Shown in pieces: positions 12,355 to 23,943 of a stretch of 64,000 nt of DNA. The stretch comes from Bisporella sp. PMI_857 (taxonomy: Eukaryota; Ascomycota; Leotiomycetes; Helotiales; Helotiaceae). The notes under the pieces are model-generated. The model was given only the letters and a program-made list of their open reading frames with translations. It was not told where the DNA came from and searched no databases. Each line of letters starts with the position of its first letter. Position 1 is the stretch's first letter. Where the stretch lies: positions 1 to 64,000 of the forward strand of contig JAJSPD010000060.1 of NCBI GenBank assembly GCA_021307315.1, given 5' to 3'. The position numbers and the translations under genes are program-made.

Positions 12355-12745
12355 GAGTTAGTAGATGGGGATGTTATACTACTGGATTGTGTTTAGGGTT
12401 ATTCTTTACGTACCAATACCGTACCAAGGATCGACCTACAGTGCTGTGCTGCAGAAGCGCCAGCCAAAGGGAACCCGGGTCGCTTCGCTGGCAATTCTTG
12501 GCAATTCAGGAACCAGCCACCGATTAAGTTTAGATCAGGTACCACTGACAAAAGGCGACCAATCAGACATGACGCGTCTGCGCAACCGAGCAAGGATGAT
12601 GCAATTTTTAAGATTAAAAAAAAAGTAATCATCCATCAGGAATCACCACCAATCCTTCTTTCCCCCCCCCCTTCTCACGATGGAGGTATTTTAGGGCATG
12701 GTGAGGCCTATACGGCCCGTCAGAAAGGCCTGAAGCACTGTCCTG

Positions 12746-12769
12746 GAGAGAGAGAGAGAGAGAGAGAGA
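12746..12769 (+). repeat. GA dinucleotide microsatellite
   Basis: Twelve perfect GA repeats in non-coding sequence, about 900 bp upstream of the GPI-protein start. Confidence 0.9.
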
Positions 12770-13099
12770 CACTGAGCAGGACCACCACCCCCTTAGTAAA
12801 CAATACTGGGGACGACACACAAACTGGCTGGTAAGCGCTGAAATTGCTGGCTGGAAATAACCAATTTATTTGAAGAATAACCGCTGGGCGAGAAGGACAA
12901 CCACCTCCTACATACGCCACTCTGCCGAGAGGAGGAGGAAGACTCTGTAAAAAGTTTGCTGGTAGCTTGTTGAGTCAGGATGGGATGCAGCCAGCGAGAC
13001 CAGACAGGAAGTGAGAAGGGGAAAAAAAAATAGTACACCAACTTAGAAACCTTAACGAACAAATCGAAGCATCGAAGAATCCCTAGTTTCATTCTTTTC

Positions 13100-13692
13100 T
13101 TGAGTCATTCCTCTGTAATTCTGTTCCCGTCCATCTTTGCCTCCACCATTGTTTGGATCTTTTATTTTTTTTCCAGACAGACTTGGCCTAGGCCTGGGCA
13201 AATTTCCGCGAACCTTTTTTTGCAATTTTAGCCCTGTTCATGTCAGACTTGGTCCGGTCGCCTTACTCCACATCTCAACCTTCCTCCACGATTCTGCCCG
13301 CCCTGCTGTACTACTCTCTTATCCTACTCATGGTCCCTACTTGAACCACCCTTTCTACCCACCCACCCACCTACCTACCTCCCCTTCCTACCTACCACCA
13401 CCACCACCAGACTTCGTTGGCAAAGTCTACCATCCGTCTTTGAAAGATATATCGAATACAACGCAAGAACGTCGTACTCATTACGCTCCTTCAAAATCAA
13501 ATCAAAATTCAAGTCGTCCAGACTATTTGTCGCAATCTACGATACCTACGAACAAGCCCCCCAAACGAGAGATATCATCGTTGAATCTGCCAGACATCTC
13601 TTCGCAGATCGATCGCATCTATACACTCCATATATCTCAATCTCGGTCGCATATGCACAGATTCTTTACGAAGCAATAACACATACTTCAAA
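13100..13692 (+). promoter_or_regulatory. Pyrimidine-rich leader with a uORF
   Basis: Strongly C/T-rich plus strand (CCCACC and CTAC runs at about 13355-13410), typical of promoters and leaders of well-expressed fungal genes. A complete upstream ORF of eight codons (ATG 13653, stop ending at 13679) finishes 13 nt before the main ATG. The frame running through 13137-13679 has no in-frame ATG until that uORF, so it is not a gene. Confidence 0.5.
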
Positions 13693-14040
13693 ATGCATCT
13701 CCGAACTCTCGCATCCTTCGCCGTTCTTCCCCTCCTTGCGCTCGCGCAAGATTCCTCCACCACCACCCTCACCTCCACGGCAACCTTGACCAAGACCATC
13801 ACCGTTTCTGAAGTGGTCGCATCCGTCACCTCGACTATCCATGCAAATTCCTCTTACACTGCCATCGGAACAACTTCAAAGTACACCTCACCGGTGCTCA
13901 GTACCGCCGCGCCAACATCGCTAATTGCGACTTCTACACCTCTCCCTGGCAACTTGGGGCTTGGCGCTGCATCCTCCCTCAACTCCATGTATGCCGGAAG
14001 CGTTGGCCTTTTCGTCATGGTCGCCGCTGCGCTTCTATAA
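13693..14040 (+). CDS. Small Ser/Thr-rich GPI-anchored cell-wall protein
   Basis: A 115-residue, single-exon secreted protein. It starts with a signal peptide (MHLRTLASFAVLPLLALAQ, cleavage probably after Ala18 or Gln19), followed by a Ser/Thr/Val-rich body suited to O-mannosylation with one N-glycosylation sequon (NSS). The C-terminal 18 or so residues are hydrophobic (GSVGLFVMVAAALL) after small residues around 94-98, the usual layout of a GPI attachment signal. Such proteins sit on the plasma membrane or are cross-linked to wall glucan. No catalytic domain is visible. The start is the only ATG that gives a signal peptide. Confidence 0.85.
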   Translation: MHLRTLASFAVLPLLALAQDSSTTTLTSTATLTKTITVSEVVASVTSTIHANSSYTAIGTTSKYTSPVLSTAAPTSLIATSTPLPGNLGLGAASSLNSMYAGSVGLFVMVAAALL

Positions 14041-15340
14041 TCCAGCTTGGGCGCGGGGTTGTCTGTTGACATCCACATTCTCTCTATTGCGATAAACAAA
14101 GATACGATAAGAACCACGTGCAGTAGGAATGGCAATGGCTGGATAACAACCCCCCTCATAATGTGCGCTTGTCAATTTCTCCGATCGATTTCGACCTTTC
14201 TCTGAATACGGAAACCCACATTTTTCGCGGTTCGCATGGACTTTTCAACGGCTTGATGACAATATGTACCTTTATATGACACAATTTTTCATGACCCCCA
14301 ACATCCTCGGTGCTATATTCTTGGTTCCACGACCACTGTCTCGCCCTCTCCCAGATTTTACATACATCTATTCATTTCGCCGATACCCCGTTACAACAAA
14401 CAAACTTGACATATTTTCTTCGCTTCCTCGTGTGTACTGGATTGCTGCATTCCCCTGCATGGTGGGCAGGGAAACTTTGGTGAAGCTTCAAACACCTTTG
14501 GACATATAAACCCTGCTTATATATCCGAAGGTTCTTTTCGGGAGTGGGCGAGAGATGACTTGTGGCTCTGATCAGTTTGCTTGGATAGGGCACGGGAGGA
14601 TATTTGTGAATAAGGAGCCCCTTTCTTTGTAAAACTCGCCGCTGAACGGCTTTGAGTTCCTGGGTCCCGCTTGCCGCTTTTTCTTTCTTTTGCTTTTGCG
14701 GTCTAGGGCGGGGAGGAGCTGAGGAGTGTGCGCGCGTTTCCGTCTTGCCAAATTAAATTAATGGGAAAGGCTTTTGAAAACTCAGTTCCCGTCTTGGGAT
14801 ATTTTGCATAATATATTCGTGACTTTCAGTGCTTGCGGTAGGTTGTTAGGATCTGGTTTGCGTGCTAATCATGGGATTAGCAGAACAGACCGCGTTCACC
14901 ATCACTCCAAGCGTCCTAGTCTCTATTATCTTCAACATTGTTTGACTTGGCGATGTTCGACAATCTTGCAAGAAGTATGTGAGGTCTTGCCGAGGTTTTG
15001 AGCCCCACAGCCTTCGGCAATACTAGAATAGGCGTACCCAAGCCAAAAGAGTTGCTCAATACGGCATATGAGACAAACATGGCGAGTTCTCCAAAAAGCC
15101 ATGAAGATAACATTAAAATCTATAAGGCCACATGATGTCAAGAGCAAGAAGGAGATGTTCGCAAGGCACGATAGCAGAAGACGATTTAAGGGGAGGCTTC
15201 AAAGATCAGCTGACAAAGCATTTGCTACATTTAAACAAAACCATCTATCCTTCTTCACAATTCCCGCTTCTCCTTTCTCCCTCCAAACTCCATTCAATTT
15301 ACAAGACGAACACGTGCAGCCGTGAAAACAGAATCAGAGC
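14041..15340. other. Intergenic, convergent 3' flanks
   Basis: About 1.3 kb between convergent genes. No frame here joins into a convincing gene and I see no repeats. Confidence 0.45.
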
Positions 15341-16530
15341 TCAGGTCATCGAGAAGTACTCCATCACGCCCACCGGTTCAATACCTTGCAGGCCCAATCT
15401 GAGGAAGCCCGGATGCTCAAACTTGTCCGCCAGCCCTTGGAGTTCATCTACATCCCAATGCGACCATACGAAGCGCCCGTGTAGGAATGCAGCCTTGGGG
15501 GTCGACGCCCAGACACACCACGAGCCTGGAAGATCCGCTGTAGATGGTTAGTCTATGCCCTACATATCAGGGGAAATAAAAATGATAATATCGTACCGGA
15601 GTCCCATGGAAGGGTATGCTCAGTATACCCGGCCTCTTTCGCCGAATCCGAAAGGATCCGTCCGGGGTGGACGCTCAGTATCTGACACTCTTCAACCGGA
15701 ATCTCAGCCGAATAGTGCTGGAGCAGGTGCGTGAACGCTGTTTTGGTGGTTGAGTAAATAGACTGTGCAGGTGTGGGGAAGAGATGGACGTTTGATGTGG
15801 AGATGTTGATTAGGACCTGCAAATTGCATCAACATGTTAGTCGTTCATGCTTCAAGCTCCAGAAACTACATTGAGGCTCGTTCGTGGAATATAGGGATGC
15901 CACATGCAACTTCTGCACTTGGGAAAGGGACAGGATGGGTCTGATGAACAGCGTCGACGTACCTTTCCCTTCTTTCCAGGGTTATGCGCAAGAAACGCAT
16001 CGACCATCGTCAGGTTCCCGAGAACGTTCGTCTCATACCCGTGCCAGACCTTCTCCAAGCCACTGCTCACGCCTCCATTCCCCAAACTGGCGGCATTCAA
16101 GATCAACACATCGACTTCGATCCCCTCGTCCTTCAGGCCGTTCCACAAAGCCTTGGAACCAGCTTGGTCCCCGATATCAGAAACGCGGGATAAGATGGAG
16201 GTGGTGGAGCTTGCGGTTTTGAGCGCCTCAAGCTCCTTGACGCCCGCCTCTAGAACATTCGCCCGCCGGCCAGTGATGATGATGCGAGCGGCGGATGCAC
16301 GCAGAAATGCTGAGGCAATGGCTAAACCGATTCCGGTAGATCCCCCCGTGATCAAGATCGTTTTTCCGGCCTGGGAGTTTCCTGGCGACGATGGATCTAT
16401 GGCTGGGCTAGAGCTTATGGTCAGTTCTTGTTCTATATATGCCGTTGTCTATGCTGTACCCGCTGGGATGAGAGGGACAAGGAGAGATCACGTACTATGA
16501 TTTTTGGTGGAAAATCTTAAAGGTTGACAT
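15341..16530 (-). CDS. Short-chain dehydrogenase/reductase
   Basis: NAD(P)-dependent oxidoreductase of the classical SDR family; the substrate is unknown. Four exons close in phase: 16530-16496, 16413-15963, 15816-15597, 15537-15341, giving 300 residues. Rossmann motif TGGSTGIG is at residues 34-41, the NAA variant of the NAG motif follows the ILN stretch, and the catalytic YSTTK is at Y183/K187 with Ser168 or Ser170 upstream in INISTSN. The C-terminal quarter (DLPGSWCVWASTPKAAFL) is the extended tail common in fungal members that act on aromatic or polyketide-like substrates. No signal peptide. Introns are 82, 146 and 59 nt. No cluster of biosynthetic genes surrounds it. Confidence 0.9.
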
Positions 16531-17799
16531 TTTGAGAATTAGGACCGCGATTAGAAAGAATTAGATGGAGTGATGAAGGAAGGTAATTTGAGCGATAGGC
16601 GGTAGATTTCCATTTTTCTTATACTTAGCCATCTGGTCTAGGGTATTTAATCGGGTTCTTACGAGCAAGCCTGTTACGCAAACAAAACCACCCTCGGCAA
16701 TAAGGCATCTTTTGGACCGCTACTTCGGCGGGCTATCCATCTCTAGCCAGTGCTAAGTCCTTCTTGAATTTACTCTCCACCATATCAAACCTCACCTTGC
16801 CTTATTTTCCCAGATTCTTGACAGACGGAGGATGGGGTCGCAACTCCGATCCGCCGCCCACACACGCTCGCCCTGGCAATACTTAACTCCACCTCCCCAG
16901 CCGCTCCTCGGGTTTCCAAGATTCGATGCAGCAGCCCACGCAATTAACCTCAACTTGTCATTGGAGCCTCCGCTGCGCGTTCACATGAATCATGCGTTTG
17001 TGGCATAAGGCTTCAGTCAGCAGGTTGGGGCTTGACCAATCATCACGATCATATGCGCCATGGCATCCCACTTCAATGCTGATTAATCGATGCACCTTAA
17101 GAGGAAATATACGGTCTTAAGTGAAATCCTCGCATGGTGGATTTGAGGGGAAACCGCGTCGGAACGGCAAAGGACCTTGGAGTGAGCTGGGTGCTTGGCT
17201 GAAATCTGCCACTGGTCGAATCTTGGCGCATACGAAGCCGGAAGGATTCATGTGAGGTATAGCGAAACCGATTCCAATAGATCATCTGTGATTAAGACGT
17301 CATATTTTTGAGCGGAGAAGAGCAACGCTTGCTAGCATTCAAGAAGGTGGTAAGTATTGGCAGTGGATATTTAGCAAGTTTCCAGGCAGGACTCGACCTG
17401 CAGTACGCACTCACTGAAACATGCAGGCTTCCTCTCGTAGGTGGACTGGGTGTAGCACAAGCTGTATGGGTATTTGTCCTTGGCGTTGCCGAGCCGAACG
17501 TTTAGAGGTGGACGTCGTCCTTCTGTCTGTAGCAAAGTCGCCAGCGCTGCCAGAACTACTCTTCCCGTTTCGAACCCCCTCCCACTGAAGGACTGCAACT
17601 TTCTACGCAGGTGATCGACGCTAGCCATCCGGGGACAGCCCTTCAAGTGGCAAGTCGTAGCCGTTGACTACATTAAGCACGTAGGTTCCTAATGCAGCCA
17701 ATTCTTGAGGGCTTTGCTTAATGGCAAATGTCCAGAAGACATCGGGTTTCACTTGTACGATAGTAAGATCCACGACGCTTTGCGGGAGGGAAGTCAAGA
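16531..17799. other. Intergenic
   Basis: Upstream region of the dehydrogenase followed by sequence with only short frames. The minus-strand open stretch at 17371-17646 is long for chance, but it has no recognisable composition and I left it out. Confidence 0.4.
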
Positions 17800-18179
17800 A
17801 TGCAAGAGGATCTCACCGAAATCATAGAGAATATAAAGGAGTATCTGATCACCTACAAACACCCTTAATACCGTCATATACGTTCACCTCCAAAATCTTG
17901 ATATCGTCACACAGGATCGCCAGACGCATGGACCAGAAGTGATCAAAGATCTAAGGAGCAATGTGGAAACTTGGGATCAACAATGGACCACCCTATTGGT
18001 ATTTAGACAGGATGGGTGAGTCCAGTACATGATAATTCTAGTGACGCTATTCTGGATACCCATGCATGGACATGATGTTAGTGTTCTTGGAGCCTCCTCC
18101 GGAAAGCTTATATGATTCAGCGGAGGATTTTGTCAAGCGATGCAAAGAGAGCCCTCAGATAACCTGGCGGAAAGGGTGA
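17800..18179 (+). pseudogene. Degraded fragment of an unrecognised fungal gene
   Basis: Three protein-like pieces lie in order in different frames. The first begins MQEDLTEIIENIKEYL. The second runs from about 17845 to 18017 and contains VIYVHLQNLDIVTQ and WDQQWTTLLVFRQDG. The third, ending at 18179, contains LEPPPESLYDSAEDFVKRC. Parts could be joined by introns, but the junction near 17845 has no usable splice sites and looks like a frameshift. I cannot name the family. Amphipathic and acidic composition suggests real former coding sequence rather than chance. Confidence 0.35.
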
Positions 18180-19244
18180 GCTCAGACAAACGTACGTGAA
18201 GCTTTCAATTCTGTTGGGGCGTAGTTCACTTAATTTCCTGCATCCTGAAGCTTACATTATACATACTGGTATATCATTATTTCTTTTTAACGGCCAAATC
18301 TTTTTACCAGCATACTCTCTTCAGATATACAGGCGAAGAATATTATTAATGGAGGGTTCTGAGAAGTACCCTGAAGAAGAGAAGAAGAAAATCTTCATAC
18401 AAGTCATACGGAAGATGTTGCAATAGGACCTCTTATCTGACTCTTGGCTCAACATGGCAGCCTAACCGATGGACGAGAATTGTGTTTCTCGCTCTCAATA
18501 TCTTATTAACCATACAACTTCATATCAGTGAAAGCGATAGTGTTGCAGTGTCTTGACATACAGCACTTTAGTACATGAAGTATCGTATTTTTTTTCTTGA
18601 CACCGCACTAGTATTAATATAAGATTTCTATTAAAAACATGGTATTAATATAAAGTGCTGGTACAATACTATACGCTCTATAATATTAATAAGAGTAAAT
18701 TTATTACGTGTAGTATTGTATATTTTAGTAACTAACCAAATGAATACTATTTAGATTAAGCGCAAAGTCTTTAAATTTTAATATTTTTTTAAACAAAAAG
18801 GTAATCTCATACTGGAATGTTTTCATAGCATTTTCCATTTCCGTCTTTGAACCTGAGCTATGGCTGCTTCAGGCTGAGCTATAGGTAACAAGCGAGCGAG
18901 CGCGGTCTGAGCACAAGCTAAACAACCCTGAGAACGCATTGAAGAGCCATTTTGGTACCTGTAGGAGCTCCTTTTGGATACCTTAAGACCCGATTATACT
19001 TTCCTCTATCTTTTCTTTATGGACGGGTCATATTTTGACTCCGACAAAGGCTCTTCCTGAAACCTTCTATTGGCATTCGCTTATAAGCACGTGATACTTG
19101 TAAGGTTAAAGTAGACTGTTTTTTCAGCTCTGCAATTGATTCAATGGAGTATTCCCATCGCAATGACGATTCTTAGGCGTCTTTTTATGCCTAGTGTTGT
19201 GCTTCTGATCTGAAATCATATTGTTTGTGTGCTTCCTCGATGCT
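18180..19244. other. AT-rich intergenic island
   Basis: AT content rises sharply between about 18480 and 18840, flanked by ordinary sequence. An open frame at 18196-18426 (C-terminus EEEKKKIFIQVIRKMLQ) could be a terminal exon of the degraded upstream gene but is unsupported. Confidence 0.45.
18561..18720. repeat. Two adjacent inverted repeats in the AT island
   Basis: CAGCACTTTA at 18561-18570 is matched by its exact complement at 18651-18660. Immediately after it, TACAATACTA at 18662-18671 is matched by its complement at 18711-18720. Both stems are 10 bp and the intervening sequence is very AT-rich with repeated TATTAATATA. It may be a relic of a small palindromic element. Confidence 0.55.
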
Positions 19245-22200
19245 ATGGCGATGGCAGGCAACACTCCATCTCAGCCTCATCCGGCCAATGCCTTATATCA
19301 ACAGTGAGTACCAGCGACGCAGACTCTGCACATTTTACGGTATTCTAGACAAACTTTTCCATAGCAAAGCCAATGACCTCTAGAAAGAGGCCGTTCTATC
19401 CCTTAATACAGTCGACAAAGCCTTCATCGATTTCCAAAGAACCGACCGACGTGCTGTGCTAGAAGTAGTGTTTCTGGCCGCAGAGACAAGACCGCGGCAG
19501 TGTCTGCGGCAGCGATGGAAGATTAAGAAAAAGAATGGAAAAGTGATTATTCTGCGAGACGTCTTTGAGAAAATCATTAGATGGATCAATACTTTCCAGA
19601 CGATCGGAGGCATTGTTATACAGTATAACCCTGGACATGCTTCTCTGTCGTGGGCAGGTCTCTCTCTGTTGATGCAAGTTAGTCAATCCCCATTACAGAT
19701 TTGGCGAGTGGGATCACTAAGTGGTGGGAGTTGACCATCAATGAAAGCCAAATCTTCGCTGCAATGATCGAAGGAATGGAAGTTATTACCAATCTAACCG
19801 CGCGCTACGCAATATTCGAGGACCTTTATCTACGGCAGGCAGTGATGGCGACAACCCGGTTGAAGGAATCTCTTGTCTCGCTGTATGCTGCTATTCTAGT
19901 CTTCTTGGCGAAGAGGCACCACTACTACAACCAGAGCACCGCTATTCGGATCGCCAATTCGGTTATCAAGTTTACGGATAATACTATCGAAGAGTTGATG
20001 TATAACATCAGGAACAGGCAGGCCGACGTGGAAAAGGAAGCTCAATTAGTGGCTGTAGAGATCCTCCAGAACACCTCCCAGAATATCAATCATTTAGCTC
20101 CAAAAGCGGATACAATATCCTCCTAAGTCTCAGCTCTAAGTTCACAAATTATGGCGCACAACATGGCTATCCCTACAGGTGAGAACACAGATATACTGAG
20201 ACAGGTTTTATTGGACTTAGACAGGCCAATGCAAAGGATGGCCAGCCGACTGTCAGATCTTTTTGATGGACTTCAGAGGGAAGATAGGAGTAAAATTCTG
20301 CAATGGATTTCTACGATACCTTACTCCCTCCATCACCAGGCGGTAAGAAAGGATCGCTTGCCTGATTCTGGCGACTGGATGCTACGAAATGCTCGTTTTA
20401 AAGAATGGATGGAGTCGAGCAGCTCTGCCACACTCTGGCTTCATGGCATTCCAGGCTCGGGTAAAAGCAAACTCGCGTAAGTGGATATCCATCATCATAT
20501 ATTTTCGCGCCAAAAAGGGGAAAGATATTTGCGACAAAGCCTCTCCAAAATCTCATCTTCTATCATAATAAGCCCAGTCTACAACGCCTGATATTTGTGC
20601 GTACCCTAGATCGCTAGTCATTGATCAGGTGCTGGAGCAGAGTTCCCAGAATATAAGCTCAGCTCCGGTTGCGTATTTTTACTGCTCTAGAAGCAACGCA
20701 GAACCACAAAGATCTGATCCGAACGAGGTCCTACGGAGCATTGCGAGACTGCTTTCTGGGACCAACGAATACCTTCCCCTACGGGAGCGAGCCAGAATGA
20801 AGTATGACCTCTTGTGCACATCCATGTCTGGCACGAGGAAGCTCTCTCTAGAGGAATCTTTTGAGCTTACCTTTGAACTGTCGGAGGAAAATCCAGCCAC
20901 AATTGTGGTTGATGCACTGGATGAATGTGATCCAAGCCGGCGACATGAAACTGTTCGAAAGTTTGGATGAAATAGTACAGAGGTCAATCAACGTGGTGAA
21001 AGTCTTCATCTCGAGCAGAAACGATGGAGACATTGTTTGCCGGCTCGCCAATTCCCGAAATATCTATATCGACTCCACGCTAAATGAAGAGGACATAGAG
21101 CGTTTCATATCTATCGAAGTGACGAAAGCTATCCACCTCAAACGGATCCTCGGGGGCCAAGTCTCATACTACTTCGAGAAGCGTATCGTTGAAACTTTAA
21201 GCCAGGGAGCACAAGGGATGTATGCATATGTCAAATTATCTGATTTCCTCTTGAAAAGCAACTTACATGATGATAGGTTCCGCTGGGTGGGCCTACAGTT
21301 ACGAAGCCTTTGCGATCCACGACGAACGAAGATTGAGGCAGACATTCTACATGAAATTGGCCATCTTCCTAGGACTCTAGCTGAGCTGTATGCTATCATT
21401 TACGATCAGATTATTCAATCTAGGCCATCTAGCAGATTGATTGGCGAAAGAGCTCTTAAATGATGATCATGGTTGCCCGTCGGCTATTGAGCAAAAAGAA
21501 GCTCATTTCCGCTGTTGCGATGGACAATGCTGGCGGCCAATATATCATAACCAAAGATGACATTCTGAACATGACATGTAATCTACTAGAAGAGGACTCT
21601 GTCCTTGACCGCTTTCGTTTCGCGCACATGTCTGTGCTTGAGTACCTCGAATCCCGAGCGGACTACAACGAGGAGATCAATCTCCTAGCCTCCTGGAGAT
21701 GTCTTGATGTTATCCTGAAACTTGAACCACCATCCACAACTATTAGCCATAATTCCATATTCAAGACCTACTCCGATTTTCACGCCTTGTTCCATTACTC
21801 GAAGGTATCGCAACCACAGAGAATACAGTCGCTCTCCCTGCGTTTGAATACACTCCTACCCTTGAACAAAATTCATCAGACACAATTTCAGTCTCCTTTT
21901 GCTCGATGGAGGGAACGTATGGATCGGATGAAATATACAGCTGAGGCAGAGCTTCCAGACGACTTGATGGTCGGAGGATCGGAAACCCCTTTCGTGGCAA
22001 TATGCATTTTTGGATTCAGCGAACTACTCACGCCTCTCGTACCGGACCATATCATCCAACTTAATCAGGTCAACACTCTCAGACGCTTATACAACTATCG
22101 TGGTGTGACTGGCCTTGAGATAGTCATTAGGCACGACCGGCGTGAAGTTGTGGCGATTCTTCTAGAAAAGGGCATCAACGTCGGCGAATATACTTCACAT

Positions 22201-22840
22201 GGCGAAACACCGCTCCATCTTGCTTGCAGCTTGGGACAATATGAAATGATCCAGCTTCTACTGGATCGTGGGGCGGATCCTAACATGAGGAGTCGTACGT
22301 CCCGAACCAAGGACAACTGGAATGAGAATAGGGAATCACCATCTCGTAGAATATCTGCCTTGGGCTTTCGCATTACACAAGGTGGTCTTGGCAGCACTTT
22401 AGACGAAGATGCAGAAGCACCTATACACTCTGCTGCTTTCACTGGAAAGGCAGATAGCGTAAGAATGCTGCTTCGGATGGGTGCAAGCGTCAATCTCAAG
22501 AGTTCTCAGGGCTGTACTGCGCTCCACAAGGCATTGGAAGGAGGCCACCCGGACATCGTAAACATACTCCTCGATGCGGGGGCCGACGCCAATATACCAC
22601 TTATATATGGACGGACGCCACTTCATTTTTGCTGCTGCTCTAGGACAAGAACGCTCCGTACTCCAGCTTGTTGCAAGTGGCGCTGATAGCACTGTGGTGG
22701 ACTTCTTTGGACAAACTCCTTACGACGTAGCTGTGAGATACAATCATGACTCCATCGCTGAGGTCCTGAAAACCCAAGAGCGTGCAGGCTCCTCACAGTC
22801 GTCACCATCACCCTGGCTTCTACGATGGACAGAGGAATAA
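19245..22840 (+). pseudogene. NACHT-ankyrin (STAND/NLR-like) pseudogene
   Basis: Former fungal NOD-like receptor gene of the type linked to non-self recognition and incompatibility. Order: N-terminal helical domain (ILRDVFEKIIRWINTF, HASLSWAGLSLLMQ), NACHT NTPase with Walker A GIPGSGKSKL and Walker B TIVVDALDECD, winged-helix-like region (FRFAHMSVLEYLES), then about five ankyrin repeats. Exons by phase: 19245-19303, 19365-19677, 19731-20476, 20610 onward. Five lesions are visible: in-frame TAG at 19381 where relatives have Trp; in-frame TAA at 20124; +1 in the A-run at 20948-20950; -1 near 21462; +1 in the T-run at 22626-22630. Each indel restores alignment when ignored. The acceptor before 19731 would be a rare GAG. 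Product is predicted non-functional. Homopolymer indels could be assembly errors, but the two nonsense codons are substitutions. Confidence 0.85.
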
Positions 22841-23770
22841 GATATCGTGAATTAAGGTGTGACCCTTAGTGAAACTGGCCATGCCGACCACGATTCGCAA
22901 CAGCTTTCAGCGGAGTGGTCGGCGTTAAGGAGCTAGGATAGTAAAGACAGCAAAGATAGTAAGGTGTCATACTTAGGGCGCACGAAGGTGCTGCCTCTTC
23001 TGAAAAAATAAGAAGTAATAGGGATTGGAAGCATCTCAAATTGGCTTTCCCAGTCGGCGGTCGCTAAAGCTGAAACTTCACTGAAAGGACCATTGACTGA
23101 TCTAGGCAGCAAGACGTATGATACCAAATGAACCCAACCAATGCCATACTTGTTGTTAAGGGCTACATATATCATGTGGCCAGTCACATAACACATCGTA
23201 CGAAATAGGTTTAGACTTATTCCAGAATCGTGTATATATAACACTCGTTTGGTGCTTGGCAACAACAAACACTTTGTCTTGGCGGGTTAACCTTTTATAC
23301 TGATAGCTTTATGTAGCATCGCAGAATAGCACCAATCTCCAGCCGAAGATATACATCATCTCTACCCAAGTAGCCGAAAGTAGTTGTCTAGTTCTTTAAC
23401 CGATAGACCCGGTGAAAGTCCGACCTGTTGGAAGCAAGGAATGAGCTCTTCAACCTACTTTACGTCAGACCGTAGCGTAGAAACAGCAGCTGGTTTGCCG
23501 CTGGGTGGTTTTAAAGTAATAACATATGTAATTTTTCAAGTATTAAAAAACTACTATTGGGGTTCTTTTTCCCAAAAAATCCATATATTAATGTATTCTT
23601 ACATGTTCATCAATGTCCTTAGATATTCCATCAAGGCATATCCATTTAATCTCATTGGAGTATTCACATATTACTGGTTTTACGGAACTATCTTTTCCTG
23701 ATCCTCTTCATCATGACCTAGTCCATATCGTCTAACTCATCAAGAACTTCCATCTTCTATCTTCTATCTA
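22841..23770. other. Intergenic between pseudogene and MITE
   Basis: No supported gene. The 23500-23700 stretch is AT-rich and its long open frame encodes low-complexity hydrophobic sequence without an appropriate start. Confidence 0.45.
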
Positions 23771-23943
23771 CAGTCAAACCTGGTTATATCGGAACTCGTT
23801 ATATCGGAAACCTCTGTATATCGGAATGAACCTTAGATCCGCCGAGCTTTAGGTAGCTATAATGGACTTCGTTATATCGGAAACCTCAATATATCGGAAG
23901 GTTGGTTTGGCACCGAGCGTTCCGATATAACCAGGTTTGACTG
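23771..23943. mobile_element. Pogo/Tc1-mariner-type MITE, 173 bp
   Basis: The ends are perfect 25-bp terminal inverted repeats: 23771-23795 (beginning CAGTCAAACCTGG) and 23919-23943 (its exact complement). The element is flanked by TA on both sides (23769-23770 and 23944-23945), the target duplication expected of Tc1/mariner/pogo elements; CAGT ends are typical of pogo. Inside, a 19-bp direct repeat occurs at 23796-23814 and 23869-23887, with four further TATATCGGAA-like cores. There is no room for a transposase, so mobilisation would need one in trans. Confidence 0.88.

Noticed and set aside
13137..13679. 180-codon open frame upstream of the GPI-protein gene
   Set aside because: It has no ATG until the last nine codons and consists of pyrimidine-rich leader sequence; the Pro/His/Tyr content comes from CCAC and CTAC runs.
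23384..23701. 105-codon frame before the MITE
   Set aside because: Encodes AT-driven hydrophobic low complexity, begins at a non-ATG codon, and has no splice context.
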